DNA from: Rhizobiaceae bacterium
Lineage (GTDB): Bacteria > Pseudomonadota > Alphaproteobacteria > Rhizobiales > Rhizobiaceae
Reading direction: 5' to 3'
Assembly: GCA_016742175.1 (NCBI GenBank)
Contig: JACVCH010000001.1
Location: 62,001 to 126,000 of the forward strand
Length of the DNA stretch: 64,000 bases
Made by a program: the position numbers and the translations under genes. The number at the start of each line of letters is the position of its first letter. Position 1 is the first letter of the stretch. Shown here piece after piece: positions 53,281 through 62,349 of this stretch. Below the pieces are notes generated by a model. That model was given only the letters and a program-made list of their open reading frames with translations. It made no database searches and was not told the origin of the DNA.

Positions 53281-54141
53281 ATGGCCCTCCTGGCAAGCAT
53301 ACTCATCGATGGTGTCGCCTACGGCATGATCCTGTTCATGATCGCCGTCGGGTTGACGGTGACCTTGGGTCTCATGCGCGTCGTCAACCTGGCGCACGGT
53401 TTGTTTGCCATGCTGGGGGGCTATCTCGCGGCCTTGCTGATGGCTCGTTTTGGAACGGGCTACATCGTCGCCGTCATCGCTGCGCCCCTGATCGTGGCGG
53501 TGTTCGGACTGGCTCTCGAACGCGGGCTGGTCCGGATGATCTACGGCCGCACGGAACTCGATCAGGTTTTGCTGACAATCGGCATCGCTTTCATGGGAAT
53601 TGCAGGGGCGGGAGTTCTTTTCGGCAATTCGATCGTTGCCGTTCCGCTTCCGGCATTCCTTTCAGGAGCGACCGATATCGGCTTCCGCATGATGCCGACA
53701 CAGCGTCTTGCCGCCATTGTCGTCGGCGCGGTCGCGGTGGTTGCGATTTGGGTGTTGATGGAAAGGACCCGGTTCGGCATTCATCTGCGCGCCACGGTCG
53801 ACCATACGCAAGCTGCGCAGGCGTCCGGAATAAACACATCGCGCGTCTATGCTCTGACCTTCGCTCTCGGGGCGATGCTGGCAGCGATTGGCGGCATCAT
53901 CGGTGCGCAGTTGCTGCCGATCGAGCCGAACTACGTCCTCAAATATCTTGTCCTGTTCTTAGCCGTCGTGGCGGTGGGCGGGCTGGGCAGCGTCTGGGGT
54001 TCGCTCACCGCGGCCGTACTGCTCGGCACCATAGAGACGGCAGGGAAATATCTGATGCCTGATCTTGCAACCGTTGGCCTTTATCTAGCCATGCTGGCAA
54101 TCTTGAGCTGGAGACCCGGCGGTCTCTTCGGGAGGCAGTGA
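53281..54141 (+). CDS. ABC transporter permease, LivH type
   Basis: 286 residues, eight membrane segments. GLTVTLGLMRVVNLAHGLFAMLGGYLA near residue 23 is the LivH signature, and GIHLRATVDHTQAAQASGINTSRVYALTF near residue 163 the cytosolic coupling region. It pairs with the LivM permease whose start overlaps its stop (TGATG). Confidence 0.93.
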   Translation: MALLASILIDGVAYGMILFMIAVGLTVTLGLMRVVNLAHGLFAMLGGYLAALLMARFGTGYIVAVIAAPLIVAVFGLALERGLVRMIYGRTELDQVLLTIGIAFMGIAGAGVLFGNSIVAVPLPAFLSGATDIGFRMMPTQRLAAIVVGAVAVVAIWVLMERTRFGIHLRATVDHTQAAQASGINTSRVYALTFALGAMLAAIGGIIGAQLLPIEPNYVLKYLVLFLAVVAVGGLGSVWGSLTAAVLLGTIETAGKYLMPDLATVGLYLAMLAILSWRPGGLFGRQ

Positions 54142-55121
54142 TGGCGGTTACCGCTCATGCCCCGGCGACCATGAAGCATCGCTTCGGCCCGGAACTGCTT
54201 ATTCCGATTGCTGCAGCGGCTTTGGCGTTCATCTTCCCCAATCAGCTGAATTTCCTCATGCTGATTGCAATCACGTCGATCTTCGTTCTTTCTCTGGATC
54301 TGGTCGTCGGCTACTGCGGCGTCGCAACCCTTGGCCATGCGGCATTCTTCGGAACCGGTGCCTATGCCGCCGGGATTTATGCCATCAACGTAACCGCCGA
54401 ACCCCTTTCCGGCCTCATCATAGGCTCGGCCAGCGCAGCTCTCGTCGCTTTCTTGTCCGGACTTGTCGTGCTGCGCGCACATGGGTTGACGCTGCTGATG
54501 ATGACGGTCGCGGTCGCCCAGGTGCTCTACGAAATTGCGAACAAGGCCAGATCAGTCACCGGCGGTGACGACGGCCTCTACGGCATCACCATGTCGCCAA
54601 TACTCGGTGTCTTCGAGTTCGACTTCTACAGTCGAACCGGCTTCGCCTACAGCGTGATCGTCCTGACGCTTGTCATGACCGGATTACGCGTTCTCGTAAC
54701 TTCTCCCTTTGGACGAAGCGCTGTCGGCATCCGGGAGGATCGGGAGCGGATGTCGGCCATGGGCATGAGTGTCTTTCCGCACCTTCTGAAAGTCTACGTG
54801 ATCAGTGGATCGATCGCCGGTCTGGCGGGTGCACTGATGGCCCAAACGGTTCAGGTCGTGGGCCTGAACTCGCTCTCGTTCACGATGTCGGCGGAAGCGC
54901 TCATCATGCTCGTGCTTGGCGGTCTTGGACGGTTGTGGGGTGCCTTGATCGGAACGCTCGTGTTCATGATGATCCATCACACGGCTGCCGAGCTCGACCC
55001 GTTCCGCTGGATGTTCCTGATCGGTGCGATGCTGGTGGGCGTCGTGCTGTTCCTGCCGGGCGGCATCTTCAATGCGCTTGCAAATCTTGCGGAACGCCTG
55101 CGCCGGAGCGCCACCCGATGA
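54141..55121 (+). CDS. ABC transporter permease, LivM type
   Basis: 326 residues with about nine membrane segments. LDLVVGYCGVATLGHAAFFGTGAYAAG near residue 53 is the LivM motif, and FGRSAVGIREDRERMSAMGM near residue 190 the coupling region. It overlaps LivH on the left and the ATPase gene on the right (ATGA). ATG 54141 is chosen over GTG 54138. Confidence 0.93.
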   Translation: MAVTAHAPATMKHRFGPELLIPIAAAALAFIFPNQLNFLMLIAITSIFVLSLDLVVGYCGVATLGHAAFFGTGAYAAGIYAINVTAEPLSGLIIGSASAALVAFLSGLVVLRAHGLTLLMMTVAVAQVLYEIANKARSVTGGDDGLYGITMSPILGVFEFDFYSRTGFAYSVIVLTLVMTGLRVLVTSPFGRSAVGIREDRERMSAMGMSVFPHLLKVYVISGSIAGLAGALMAQTVQVVGLNSLSFTMSAEALIMLVLGGLGRLWGALIGTLVFMMIHHTAAELDPFRWMFLIGAMLVGVVLFLPGGIFNALANLAERLRRSATR

Positions 55122-55867
55122 CCGCCGCTCTACAGACCATCGGTCTCGCCAAGAATTTCGGTGCGCTGAACGTGACGCGCAATGTCAGCCTGGACTTCGA
55201 GCGAGGCGCGCGCACAGCCCTCATAGGCCCGAACGGCGCAGGCAAAACGACCCTCGTAAACCTGATCACAGGCGCATTGGACGCCAGCGCTGGGCAGGTG
55301 TTCCTCGATGGACATGAGATTTCCGGTCTGAGCCAGGCTGCGCGAGCCCGAAGAGGCCTCGTCAGGACATTCCAGATTTCGCGGTTGTTCAGGCCACTTA
55401 CGGTCGAGGACAACATCCGATTGGCCTGTATCCAACGCCTCGGGCTGCAGAGCAGCATCATCCTCAGCGGTAGCGAAAAAGCCGATCTTGGCGATGCCGT
55501 GGCCAGCGTCATGGACCTCACGGGTCTGTCCGATAGCGCCCGTATGACGGTCTCCAGCCTCGCCTACGGCGAGCAGCGCCTCGTGGAACTCGCACTGGCT
55601 CTGGCGCTTCGACCGAACGTTCTGCTGCTCGACGAGCCGGCGGCGGGCGTCCCTCAGTCGGAGTCGCATATCATCATGGACGCCATCGCATCCCTGCCGT
55701 CCGAGCTCGCCGTCGTCTTCATCGAACACGACATGGATCTCGTCTTTCGGTTCGCCAAAAAGATCGTGGTCCTGGTCGATGGTGCCGTCCTTGTCGAGGG
55801 CACGCCGGACGCGATCGCTTCGCACGAGGAAGTCAAGCGCATCTATTTCGGGGAGGCCCGTCCGTGA
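55118..55867 (+). CDS. ABC transporter ATP-binding protein, LivG type
   Basis: 249 residues. Walker A GPNGAGKTTLVNLITGA near residue 37; Q-loop VRTFQISRLFRPLTVEDN; signature VSSLAYGEQRLVELALAL, with SLAYGEQR the LivG form of LSGGQ; Walker B VLLLDEPAAGV; H-loop VFIEHDMDLVF. Start overlaps LivM (ATGA) and stop overlaps LivF (GTGA), so the transport genes are one translationally coupled run. Confidence 0.94.
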   Translation: MTAALQTIGLAKNFGALNVTRNVSLDFERGARTALIGPNGAGKTTLVNLITGALDASAGQVFLDGHEISGLSQAARARRGLVRTFQISRLFRPLTVEDNIRLACIQRLGLQSSIILSGSEKADLGDAVASVMDLTGLSDSARMTVSSLAYGEQRLVELALALALRPNVLLLDEPAAGVPQSESHIIMDAIASLPSELAVVFIEHDMDLVFRFAKKIVVLVDGAVLVEGTPDAIASHEEVKRIYFGEARP

Positions 55868-56574
55868 CGCTCACCAGCATCGAATGGAAGGCAGTGTCAG
55901 CCGGATACAACGGGACGACCGTCATTGAAAACATCGACTTCGCTGTAAGACGCGGTCAGCGGGTCGGATTGATCGGACGCAACGGCGCGGGAAAGACAAC
56001 CACCCTCGCGACCGCCATGGGGTTCACCCAACTGCGTGGCGGATCAATTCTGATCGATGGCAAGTCGGCAGCATCGCTGTCGCCATCCCGGCGAAGCAAT
56101 CTGGGCATAGGCTGGGTGCCTCAGACGCGCGATGTGTTCAGATCGCTGACAGTGGAAGAAAATCTCCTGGCCGGGCTCAAATCGCAGCCCGCAACTCGCC
56201 TCGACCGCGCCTACGAATTTTTCCCAAGGCTTGCCGAGCGTCGACGAAATCTCGGCTCCGCATTGTCCGGCGGAGAGCAACAGATGTTGTCGATTGCGAG
56301 GGCTCTGATGGGCGATCCAGGCATCATCCTGATGGACGAGCCTCTCGAGGGGCTCGCGCCGGTCGTGGCTGCCGAGGTCATGCAAACGATCCGCCGTCTT
56401 GCGGACGAACAAGAGGTCGGCATCGTCCTCGTCGAGCAGCACGTCGGGCTCGTCACCGAGTTCTGCGAAGACATCCTCGTGCTCGAGCGAGGACAGCCAA
56501 CGTTCCACGGAGCGACGAAGGACCTTCTGGCGAACCCGGATATCCTGGATCGCGCCATCGGTCTTGCGCGCTGA
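55864..56574 (+). CDS. ABC transporter ATP-binding protein, LivF type
   Basis: 236 residues. Walker A GRNGAGKTTTLATAMG near residue 39; LNIGWVPQTR-like Q-loop region (GIGWVPQTRDVFRSLTVEEN); signature ALSGGEQQMLSIARALMGDP; Walker B IILMDEPLEGLAP; H-loop VLVEQHVGLV. Starts with GTG overlapping the LivG stop. Second of two ATPases of the importer. Confidence 0.94.
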   Translation: MTLTSIEWKAVSAGYNGTTVIENIDFAVRRGQRVGLIGRNGAGKTTTLATAMGFTQLRGGSILIDGKSAASLSPSRRSNLGIGWVPQTRDVFRSLTVEENLLAGLKSQPATRLDRAYEFFPRLAERRRNLGSALSGGEQQMLSIARALMGDPGIILMDEPLEGLAPVVAAEVMQTIRRLADEQEVGIVLVEQHVGLVTEFCEDILVLERGQPTFHGATKDLLANPDILDRAIGLAR

Positions 56575-56605
56575 CCTTCACACCTTTGCCAAACGAAGAG
56601 TGACC

Positions 56606-57463
56606 ATGTCCGATCACTACATCCTGACCCTATCCTGCATCGACCATCCCGGCATCGTTGCCGCCGTTGCATCTCATCTGTCGCGCAGTGGCGGCAACAT
56701 TATCGAAGCCAACCAGTTCGAGGATGCCGAAACCGGCCGCTTCTTCATGCGCGTCGCTTTCCATTTCGTCGGCATGGACCGTCGGGAGGAATTCGAAGCC
56801 GGCTTCGCGAGCGTCGCAAGTGACCATGGCCTCGACTTCCGCCTGCGCAGGACGAGCGAGCGAAAGCGCGTTCTGTTGCTTGCATCGAAATTCGACCATT
56901 GCCTGGTCGACCTGCTTTACCGCTGGCGCATCGGGGAACTTGCCATGGAACCCGTCGGCATCGTCTCGAACCATCCGGCGGAGACCTACCGGAATATCGA
57001 CTTCGGCGAAGTGCCGTTCCATCATCTGCCGATAAGCAAGGATACCAAGCCAGAGCAGGAATCGCGCATCAAGGCGATCGTGGACGAGACGCAAGCGGAT
57101 CTGGTCGTGCTCGCGCGCTACATGCAGGTGCTTTCGAACGATATGGCCTCGTTCCTGTCGGGCCGCTGCATCAATATCCACCACTCGTTCCTGCCAGGAT
57201 TCAAGGGTGCGAAGCCCTATCACCAGGCTCACAAGCGCGGCGTCAAACTGATCGGCGCGACGGCGCATTATGTGACCAGTGACCTCGATGAAGGGCCGAT
57301 CATCGAGCAGGACGTCGAGCGCATTTCCCACGCCGACCAACCCGACATGCTGGTCCAGAAAGGCCGTGACATCGAGCGCCGTGTGCTCGCAAAAGCGGTG
57401 GGACTCTATCTCGAAGATCGAGTGCTTATGAACGGCGACAAGACAGTAGTATTTAGAAACTGA
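56606..57463 (+). CDS. purU: Formyltetrahydrofolate deformylase
   Basis: 285 residues. N-terminal ACT domain (ILTLSCIDHPGIVAAVASHLSRSGGNIIEANQF) followed by a formyltransferase fold with FCHCLVDLLYR-like region at residue 97 (SKFDHCLVDLLYRWR), VVLARYMQVLSNDMASFLSGRCINIHHSFLPGFKGAKPYHQA near residue 168 carrying the catalytic N, H and later Asp in SDLDEGPIIEQDV. It hydrolyses 10-formyl-THF to formate and THF. Being 31 bp after the importer genes and in the same unit as folD and a demethylase points to release of excess C1 units, not to purine synthesis. Confidence 0.93.
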   Translation: MSDHYILTLSCIDHPGIVAAVASHLSRSGGNIIEANQFEDAETGRFFMRVAFHFVGMDRREEFEAGFASVASDHGLDFRLRRTSERKRVLLLASKFDHCLVDLLYRWRIGELAMEPVGIVSNHPAETYRNIDFGEVPFHHLPISKDTKPEQESRIKAIVDETQADLVVLARYMQVLSNDMASFLSGRCINIHHSFLPGFKGAKPYHQAHKRGVKLIGATAHYVTSDLDEGPIIEQDVERISHADQPDMLVQKGRDIERRVLAKAVGLYLEDRVLMNGDKTVVFRN

Positions 57464-57933
57464 ACTGCAATTGATCGATCAGGGGCGCGCCACCGTGACT
57501 AGTTGCACACCCACCTGCCTGACTGAGAACCTGGCTCGAGATCAGATGGCAAACTAAGCGGAAATTTATTTCCGACGCGAATGGGGCCGTATCCGGACAG
57601 TCTGTTATTGGGAAGCGCTTGGCGATTAGCTGACATTCAGGGTACGCATTGTCAGGCAAACTTTGCCTGGTCAGCAAACGACCCCAATCCGGTCATTTCC
57701 GGTGCGTCGAGGAGTTCCCGAGAGCTGCCCGACCAACTAATAGATTTCTGCCACATTCCAGCCGGCGAAATTGAAATCTATGAGCGATGTCGACTTCACA
57801 CTATGAGGCCATCGAAAAGTTGCGCGGCGAGAGCCGCACCTTGGTCCCCTACGTCCCGGAAGAGCCCAAAAACGATCGAGGAAGCGCTCGCGGAAAGCGA
57901 TCTGCTCGATCCCGAACACATCCGTGCGTGGAC
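57464..57933. other. Non-coding stretch with a possible gene remnant
   Basis: About 470 bp. A start MSTSHYEAIEKLRGESRTLV at 57787 continues after a frame change near 57875 as TIEEALAESDLLDPEHIRAW, which could be a short gene broken by a frameshift. No family is recognised and chance is possible. No terminator was seen after purU. Confidence 0.35.
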
Positions 57934-57964
57934 AAAAGCCTTGCAGCGCTTGCCGCTGCAAGGC
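57934..57964 (-). terminator. Rho-independent terminator of the CNNM operon
   Basis: On the minus strand GCCTTGCAGCG pairs perfectly with CGCTGCAAGGC around a 5-base loop and is followed by TTTTG. It lies 55 bp after the stop of the gene ending at 58019. Confidence 0.85.
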
Positions 57965-58018
57965 TGCTTCCGATAGGCGCGCTAAGGATTAACCAAGGGG
58001 AAGAGTTTCAGCCTGCCT

Positions 58019-59065
58019 TCAGTGCTTCACCAAGTCGCCATCCGGCAACTGCAGTGCAGCCATGCCTTCCGGCAGAACGAATTTGAGAATGTCTGCGAGC
58101 GTTACGATGCCACAAACATATTCATCCTCCATGACGATTGCCAATTGGACGCTTGATCCGCGCATCCGGCCAAGCGCCTCATAGACAGGTGTTTCGGGTG
58201 CGAGAATGAAGGTCGGTCGAGCAAGTTCGATCGCAGATTGCGTGTCCGGGCACAAAAGGGTGTCCCGCACATGGACGACCATCGGCGGTCCAGCCTTGTC
58301 GCGAAGCAGGATGCGCATGTGACCCGACTTAAGTGCGGCGCTCCGCACATCAGACACAGTGGCCGAAGCGCCCACTTCAGTCAGCGGAGCATCCGGCGAG
58401 ACCAGTTTTCCGACCGGCAGCGTCCCGAGATCGATCAGCCCTGAAAGCTGTTGCTGCAATTGCGGTTCAAGGCTTCCGACCTTGGCAGAGTGTTCGACAA
58501 GCTGCCGTATGGTCGCGGCGTCCTGCCCACCAACGGCGGCGCTTTCGACGGGTTCGACCCCGCTCGCCTTCACCAGGCGGTTCGCGATGCTGTTTACCCA
58601 GATCAGAAGGGGACGGAGCGGCCAGATGTAGGCGCGCGCGACAACGCCGATGGCCAGAGCCGAGGTCTCCGGGTGTGCGATCGCCCATGACTTTGGAGCC
58701 ATCTCGCCGACGACAAGGTGGAGGAAGGTGACCAGGAACAAGGAGAGTGCGAAGGCCGTGCCGCCGGCCGCCCATTCCGGCAGCCCCCAGGTAGTGAACA
58801 CTGGCCCTAGCCATGCATCCACCGCGGGTTTGGTTATTGCGCCCAACGCGAACGTGCAGGCGGTGATGCCCAATTGAGCACCTGCAAGCATCAGCGTCAG
58901 GTCGTTCATGCCCCGCAGCGCAGCGCGGGCGGACATGCTCCTTTCGGCGAGTTCCTCGAGTCGATGCCGCCGCGCACCGAGCAGGGCGAACTCGATGATG
59001 ACGAAGAACGCGCTCAGCGCAATCAGGCCGACGGTGACGGATGCAACGACGATAGGATCGCTCAT
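58019..59065 (-). CDS. CNNM/CBS-pair membrane protein (hemolysin-family, CorB/C-like)
   Basis: 348 residues. The CNNM (DUF21) transmembrane domain spans the first ~190 residues (FFVIIEFALLGARRHRLEEL, LAGAQLGITACTFALGAIT), followed by two CBS modules (LVSPDAPLTEVGASATVSDV, then FILAPETPVYEALGRM). There is no CorC_HlyC domain at the end, so it is shorter than its upstream neighbour. CNNM proteins are linked to Mg2+ or Co2+ transport. Its start overlaps the stop of the 464-residue CNNM gene (ATGA). Confidence 0.9.
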   Translation of the reverse strand: MSDPIVVASVTVGLIALSAFFVIIEFALLGARRHRLEELAERSMSARAALRGMNDLTLMLAGAQLGITACTFALGAITKPAVDAWLGPVFTTWGLPEWAAGGTAFALSLFLVTFLHLVVGEMAPKSWAIAHPETSALAIGVVARAYIWPLRPLLIWVNSIANRLVKASGVEPVESAAVGGQDAATIRQLVEHSAKVGSLEPQLQQQLSGLIDLGTLPVGKLVSPDAPLTEVGASATVSDVRSAALKSGHMRILLRDKAGPPMVVHVRDTLLCPDTQSAIELARPTFILAPETPVYEALGRMRGSSVQLAIVMEDEYVCGIVTLADILKFVLPEGMAALQLPDGDLVKH

Positions 59066-60456
59066 TGGTCGCGCTCCCCGATCGGCTCTTCAATGAGGCG
59101 CACGCGTACCTCGGTTGGAACATGACGCTCGACGCGCAGCACGTCGATTTCGAGCCGGCGGCGGACCGGCATATCGGCGACCAGCTCGGCTGGATCCATG
59201 GGAAGGTCGATTGCGACCGTCTCGCCCTCTGCAGGCAACGCCCCACGCTCGGCAATGAGCATTCCAGCAATGGTCTCGACGTCGCCGCGAGGTAAGTCAT
59301 ATCCGATGGCGCGTTCGACCTCGTCGAGATGCACGTCCCCTTCCATGATCCAGACATTTTCCCCTTTGGACACGACCGCTTCTCCCGTCTCGAGATCGTG
59401 CTCGTCAGTGATCTCGCCAACGATCTCCATCGCCAGGTCTTCGATCGAGAGCACGCCCGCAAAGCCACCGTATTCGTCGATGACGCAGGCGAGCTGATTG
59501 GTGGACTCGGTCAAATGGCGCAAGGCGTCGGGAAGAAGCATCAACGTGGGCAGAACGACAGCGGGCCGCATGACGGACGCAACCTTCTCCTCGATGCCAC
59601 CATCTTCCAGCCGCGCAATGACGTCAGGAAGATGGACAACGCCAAGCGGCGTATCGTCGTCGTCGATTACCGGGTAGCGCGTGTGAGCGCTCGCCATAAG
59701 CGTGCGCATTTCATCGAGCGTGGTGTCGGGGCCGACCCAGTCGACTTGCGATCGCGGAACCATGGCGTGCTCGACGTCGCGCTGGGGGAAGTCGAGAATC
59801 CGGTCCATCATGATCGACAGTTCGACCGGAAGGTCACCACTGTCACGCGAATCCGCGATGATGTGCGGAAGGTCGGCGGCGGATGCGCTGACGTCGAGAT
59901 CGTGGACCGGCTCGATCCGCAGTACCCGCAGCAGGAGGTTCGCAGACTTGTCGAAGAAGCTGATGAGCCAGCCGAAGACCGTCATGTAGAGAAGCGTCGA
60001 GCCAGCCAACCTGCGCGCGAGGGGCTCCGGGTCCGAGATGGCGAGGTTTTTGGGGTAAAGCTCGCCGAAGATCATCTGGATGATCGTCGCGGCGACGAGA
60101 GCGCCGATGGTGCCGACGGCGACACCTGCGGCACTCGGGATACCCGCCCCGCCCAAGAGTTCTCCCAAGGCGGCCCCGACCATCGGCTCGGCAACGAAGC
60201 CAACGAGCAGGCCGGTCACGGTGATGCCGAGTTGTGCGCCGGACAGCATGAAGCTCGTGCGCCGCGTCACCGCCAATGCGCGGCCGGCGGACGCATCGCC
60301 TTCGGCCGCGCGCGCGGCAAGGCGCGTTCGGTCGACGGCCATGTAGGCGAATTCCTGCGCGACGAAGTAGCCGTTGGCGGCGATGATGGCGAGGATCACC
60401 AGGATGCCGAGGAGCAAAAGAAGCAGCGGCTCAGCCACGACACGGCCTCGCGCCAT
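59062..60456 (-). CDS. CNNM/CBS/CorC_HlyC membrane protein (hemolysin family)
   Basis: 464 residues in the usual order: CNNM domain (ANGYFVAQEFAYMAVDRTRL, LSGAQLGITVTGLLVGFVAEP), a CBS pair (MVPRSQVDWVGPDTTLDEMR, then LMLLPDALRHLTES), and a CorC_HlyC domain (MEGDVHLDEVERAIGYDLP and GETVAIDLPMD). Divalent-cation transport or efflux is the family role. Start ATG 60456; GTG at 60438 (VAEPLLLLLLG) is possible. First gene of a two-gene operon ending at the terminator at 57934. Confidence 0.92.
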   Translation of the reverse strand: MARGRVVAEPLLLLLLGILVILAIIAANGYFVAQEFAYMAVDRTRLAARAAEGDASAGRALAVTRRTSFMLSGAQLGITVTGLLVGFVAEPMVGAALGELLGGAGIPSAAGVAVGTIGALVAATIIQMIFGELYPKNLAISDPEPLARRLAGSTLLYMTVFGWLISFFDKSANLLLRVLRIEPVHDLDVSASAADLPHIIADSRDSGDLPVELSIMMDRILDFPQRDVEHAMVPRSQVDWVGPDTTLDEMRTLMASAHTRYPVIDDDDTPLGVVHLPDVIARLEDGGIEEKVASVMRPAVVLPTLMLLPDALRHLTESTNQLACVIDEYGGFAGVLSIEDLAMEIVGEITDEHDLETGEAVVSKGENVWIMEGDVHLDEVERAIGYDLPRGDVETIAGMLIAERGALPAEGETVAIDLPMDPAELVADMPVRRRLEIDVLRVERHVPTEVRVRLIEEPIGERDQ

Positions 60457-60576
60457 GCGAAGGTTTCGGCGCGTGGATGTCGCGACTGCCCTGAGGGCGC
60501 GCTATCGGACTGGGCATTTCTATTCCTTGAAGGAAGACATTGTAGGTTGGCACGGCTTTACGCTGCGGCTCCGCGA

Positions 60577-60882
60577 TCAGACGAGAACGGCGACGGCCGC
60601 CCAACATGCGGTGATCGTTCGAACGGTTACCATCTGAACGGGCACGACATGGCGCGATGAACGCCAGACCGCCACGGCGATGAACAGCGTATAGGGAAGC
60701 GCGGCGAAATAGGTTCCCAGGATCACATAGGTCGGAGCCTGATGCGCGGCCAGCACCAGCGACAACATCAAGCTGGCGATGGCCAGTCCGGTCCCTACCA
60801 GCAGCATGTCGCGCCAAAAGACCACGCCGAGGGGAGCGGTGCCGGCAAGGCGATCTTCGATGAAGCGAGACAGAGCGGGCAA
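60577..60882 (-). CDS. Small membrane protein of unknown family
   Basis: 101 residues with three hydrophobic segments (MLLVGTGLAIASLMLSLVLA, APTYVILGTYFAALPYTLFI, VTVRTITACWAAVAVL). The amphipathic start LSRFIEDRLAGTAPLGVVFW resembles small rhizobial inner-membrane proteins. Starts with TTG at 60882, so the start is uncertain. It lies 120 bp upstream of the CNNM operon on the same strand. Confidence 0.6.
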   Translation of the reverse strand: MPALSRFIEDRLAGTAPLGVVFWRDMLLVGTGLAIASLMLSLVLAAHQAPTYVILGTYFAALPYTLFIAVAVWRSSRHVVPVQMVTVRTITACWAAVAVLV

Positions 60883-61038
60883 TGTTGAACCCCGGGAGCC
60901 TATGGCTCGCGATTGAACCGGTCAGGCTTACGTCGTTTGCGGCAGTTGGCACGAGAAGCATCAATTTGCTGGCGACCAGCAAGTTCCTTTTGAGAGGATG
61001 AGGGTGGCCCCGCCGATGCGGAGGGGCCACCTTGTCCG

Positions 61039-61581
61039 TCAGAACTCCATGTCGCCGAAGTCGCCGCCGTCAAGGCCTGCTTCGTCGGCTCCCGTATCGT
61101 CCATCTCGGGCTCTGCCGCTTCGGCGTCCCCAGCGAGCATGCCGCCGATCATGTTGCCGAGCAAGAGACCGCCCGCAACGCCCATAGCGGTCTGAGCCGC
61201 ACCAGCGAGAAAGCCGCCGCCGCCGCGACGCTGCGCGGCTACCGGGTCCGGCATGCGTGGTGCGCCCATCGGCGATCTACCGGTGCGTGGCACCGAGCCG
61301 CGGGCCTGGCTGCCGGATCCGAATAGGCCGCCGAAGAGCCCGCCCGAGCCTTGCGACTGGGACGCGGACTGCTCCAGTTCTTCGATGCGTGCCTGCGCGG
61401 CCTGAAGGGCCTGCTCCTGCACAACGATGGTCTGCGCCATGTAGTAGGGCGCGCCGGGCTGCCGGTCGATCTGCTGGCGGATGAAGGCCTCGGCTTCCGC
61501 GTCGCGCGGCTGCGACTGGCGCTCAACCTGATCGAGCTTGCCGAACAGGTCCTGGATCGCCTGCTGGTCGTTTCTATCCAT
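61039..61581 (-). CDS. DUF2076 family protein
   Basis: 180 residues. N-terminal helix MDRNDQQAIQDLFGKLDQVE, then FIRQQIDRQPGAPYYMAQTI is the DUF2076 signature. A Gly/Ser-rich middle leads to a hydrophobic GGFLAGAAQTAMGVAGGLLLG and an acidic tail (DAEAAEPEMDDTGADEAG) ending in GDFGDMEF. Members are periplasmic-ligand-binding-like proteins of unknown function. It is 27 bp downstream of the Bax-inhibitor family gene on the same strand. Confidence 0.88.
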   Translation of the reverse strand: MDRNDQQAIQDLFGKLDQVERQSQPRDAEAEAFIRQQIDRQPGAPYYMAQTIVVQEQALQAAQARIEELEQSASQSQGSGGLFGGLFGSGSQARGSVPRTGRSPMGAPRMPDPVAAQRRGGGGFLAGAAQTAMGVAGGLLLGNMIGGMLAGDAEAAEPEMDDTGADEAGLDGGDFGDMEF

Positions 61582-61608
61582 GATCGTGTCCTCGTTGGTG
61601 GTGGAATG

Positions 61609-62325
61609 CTATTCGCGCTCGCCCGTGAAATTGAGCAGAAGCTGGAAGATGTTGACGAAGTTCAGATAGAGCGACAGCGCGCCGAACACGGCCATCTTCT
61701 GCCGCGACTCCGAATCGAAGTTCTCCGCATATTGTTCCTTGATCGACTGCGTGTCCCATGCCGTCAGGCCAAGGAAGACGAAGATGCCGATCACCGAGAT
61801 CGCGAACTGCAGTGCTGACGACTGCAGGAAGAGGTTGACGAGCGCGGCGATGATGACCCCGATCAGGCCCATGATCAGGAACGACGAAAACTTCGTCAGG
61901 TCAGTCTTTGTCGTGTAGCCGTAAAGGCTCATCGCGCCGAACATCGTGGCGGTGATGAAGAAGGTGCGGGCGATGGACGTTCCCGTGAAGACGAGGAAGA
62001 CCGACGCCAACGACAGGCCCATGACCGCGCAGAAAGCCCAGAACATGGTCTGCGCCGCCGAAGCCGACATGGATTGGATGCGGAACGAGAAGAACAGGAC
62101 GAAGGCGAGGGGCGCGAGCATCACCACCCATTTGAGCGGGCTGGAGAAGATCGGCACGTAGAGCGCAGGCACCGATGCGACGGTGAAGGCGACGACGCCC
62201 GTCAGGACGAGGCCGATCGCCATGTAGTTGTAGACGCGCAGCATGTGCTGGCGCAGACCCTCGTCGAAAAGGGCGGCGCTTTGCCGGCCGAAGCCCGCGC
62301 TGGTGCCGTAATTGGGCATGTTCAT
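61609..62325 (-). CDS. Bax inhibitor-1 / YccA family membrane protein
   Basis: 238 residues with seven membrane segments. It opens LFDEGLRQHMLRVYNYMAIG, the family's bacterial N-terminus, and contains ATMFGAMSLYGYTTKTDLTKF near residue 125 and FLGLTAWDTQSIKEQY near residue 185 with the conserved Asp of the pH-gated Ca2+ leak site. GAGGAG lies 9 bp before ATG 62325. It is in the same direction as DUF2076 and may form an operon. Confidence 0.93.
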   Translation of the reverse strand: MNMPNYGTSAGFGRQSAALFDEGLRQHMLRVYNYMAIGLVLTGVVAFTVASVPALYVPIFSSPLKWVVMLAPLAFVLFFSFRIQSMSASAAQTMFWAFCAVMGLSLASVFLVFTGTSIARTFFITATMFGAMSLYGYTTKTDLTKFSSFLIMGLIGVIIAALVNLFLQSSALQFAISVIGIFVFLGLTAWDTQSIKEQYAENFDSESRQKMAVFGALSLYLNFVNIFQLLLNFTGERE

Positions 62326-62349
62326 CGAAATTCTCCTCACGAGTGGTGA

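Noticed and set aside
57787-58086. Complete gene between purU and the CNNM operon
   Set aside because: The frame passes through the perfect terminator hairpin of the CNNM operon and loses any sensible protein pattern after about 30 codons; at best a remnant.
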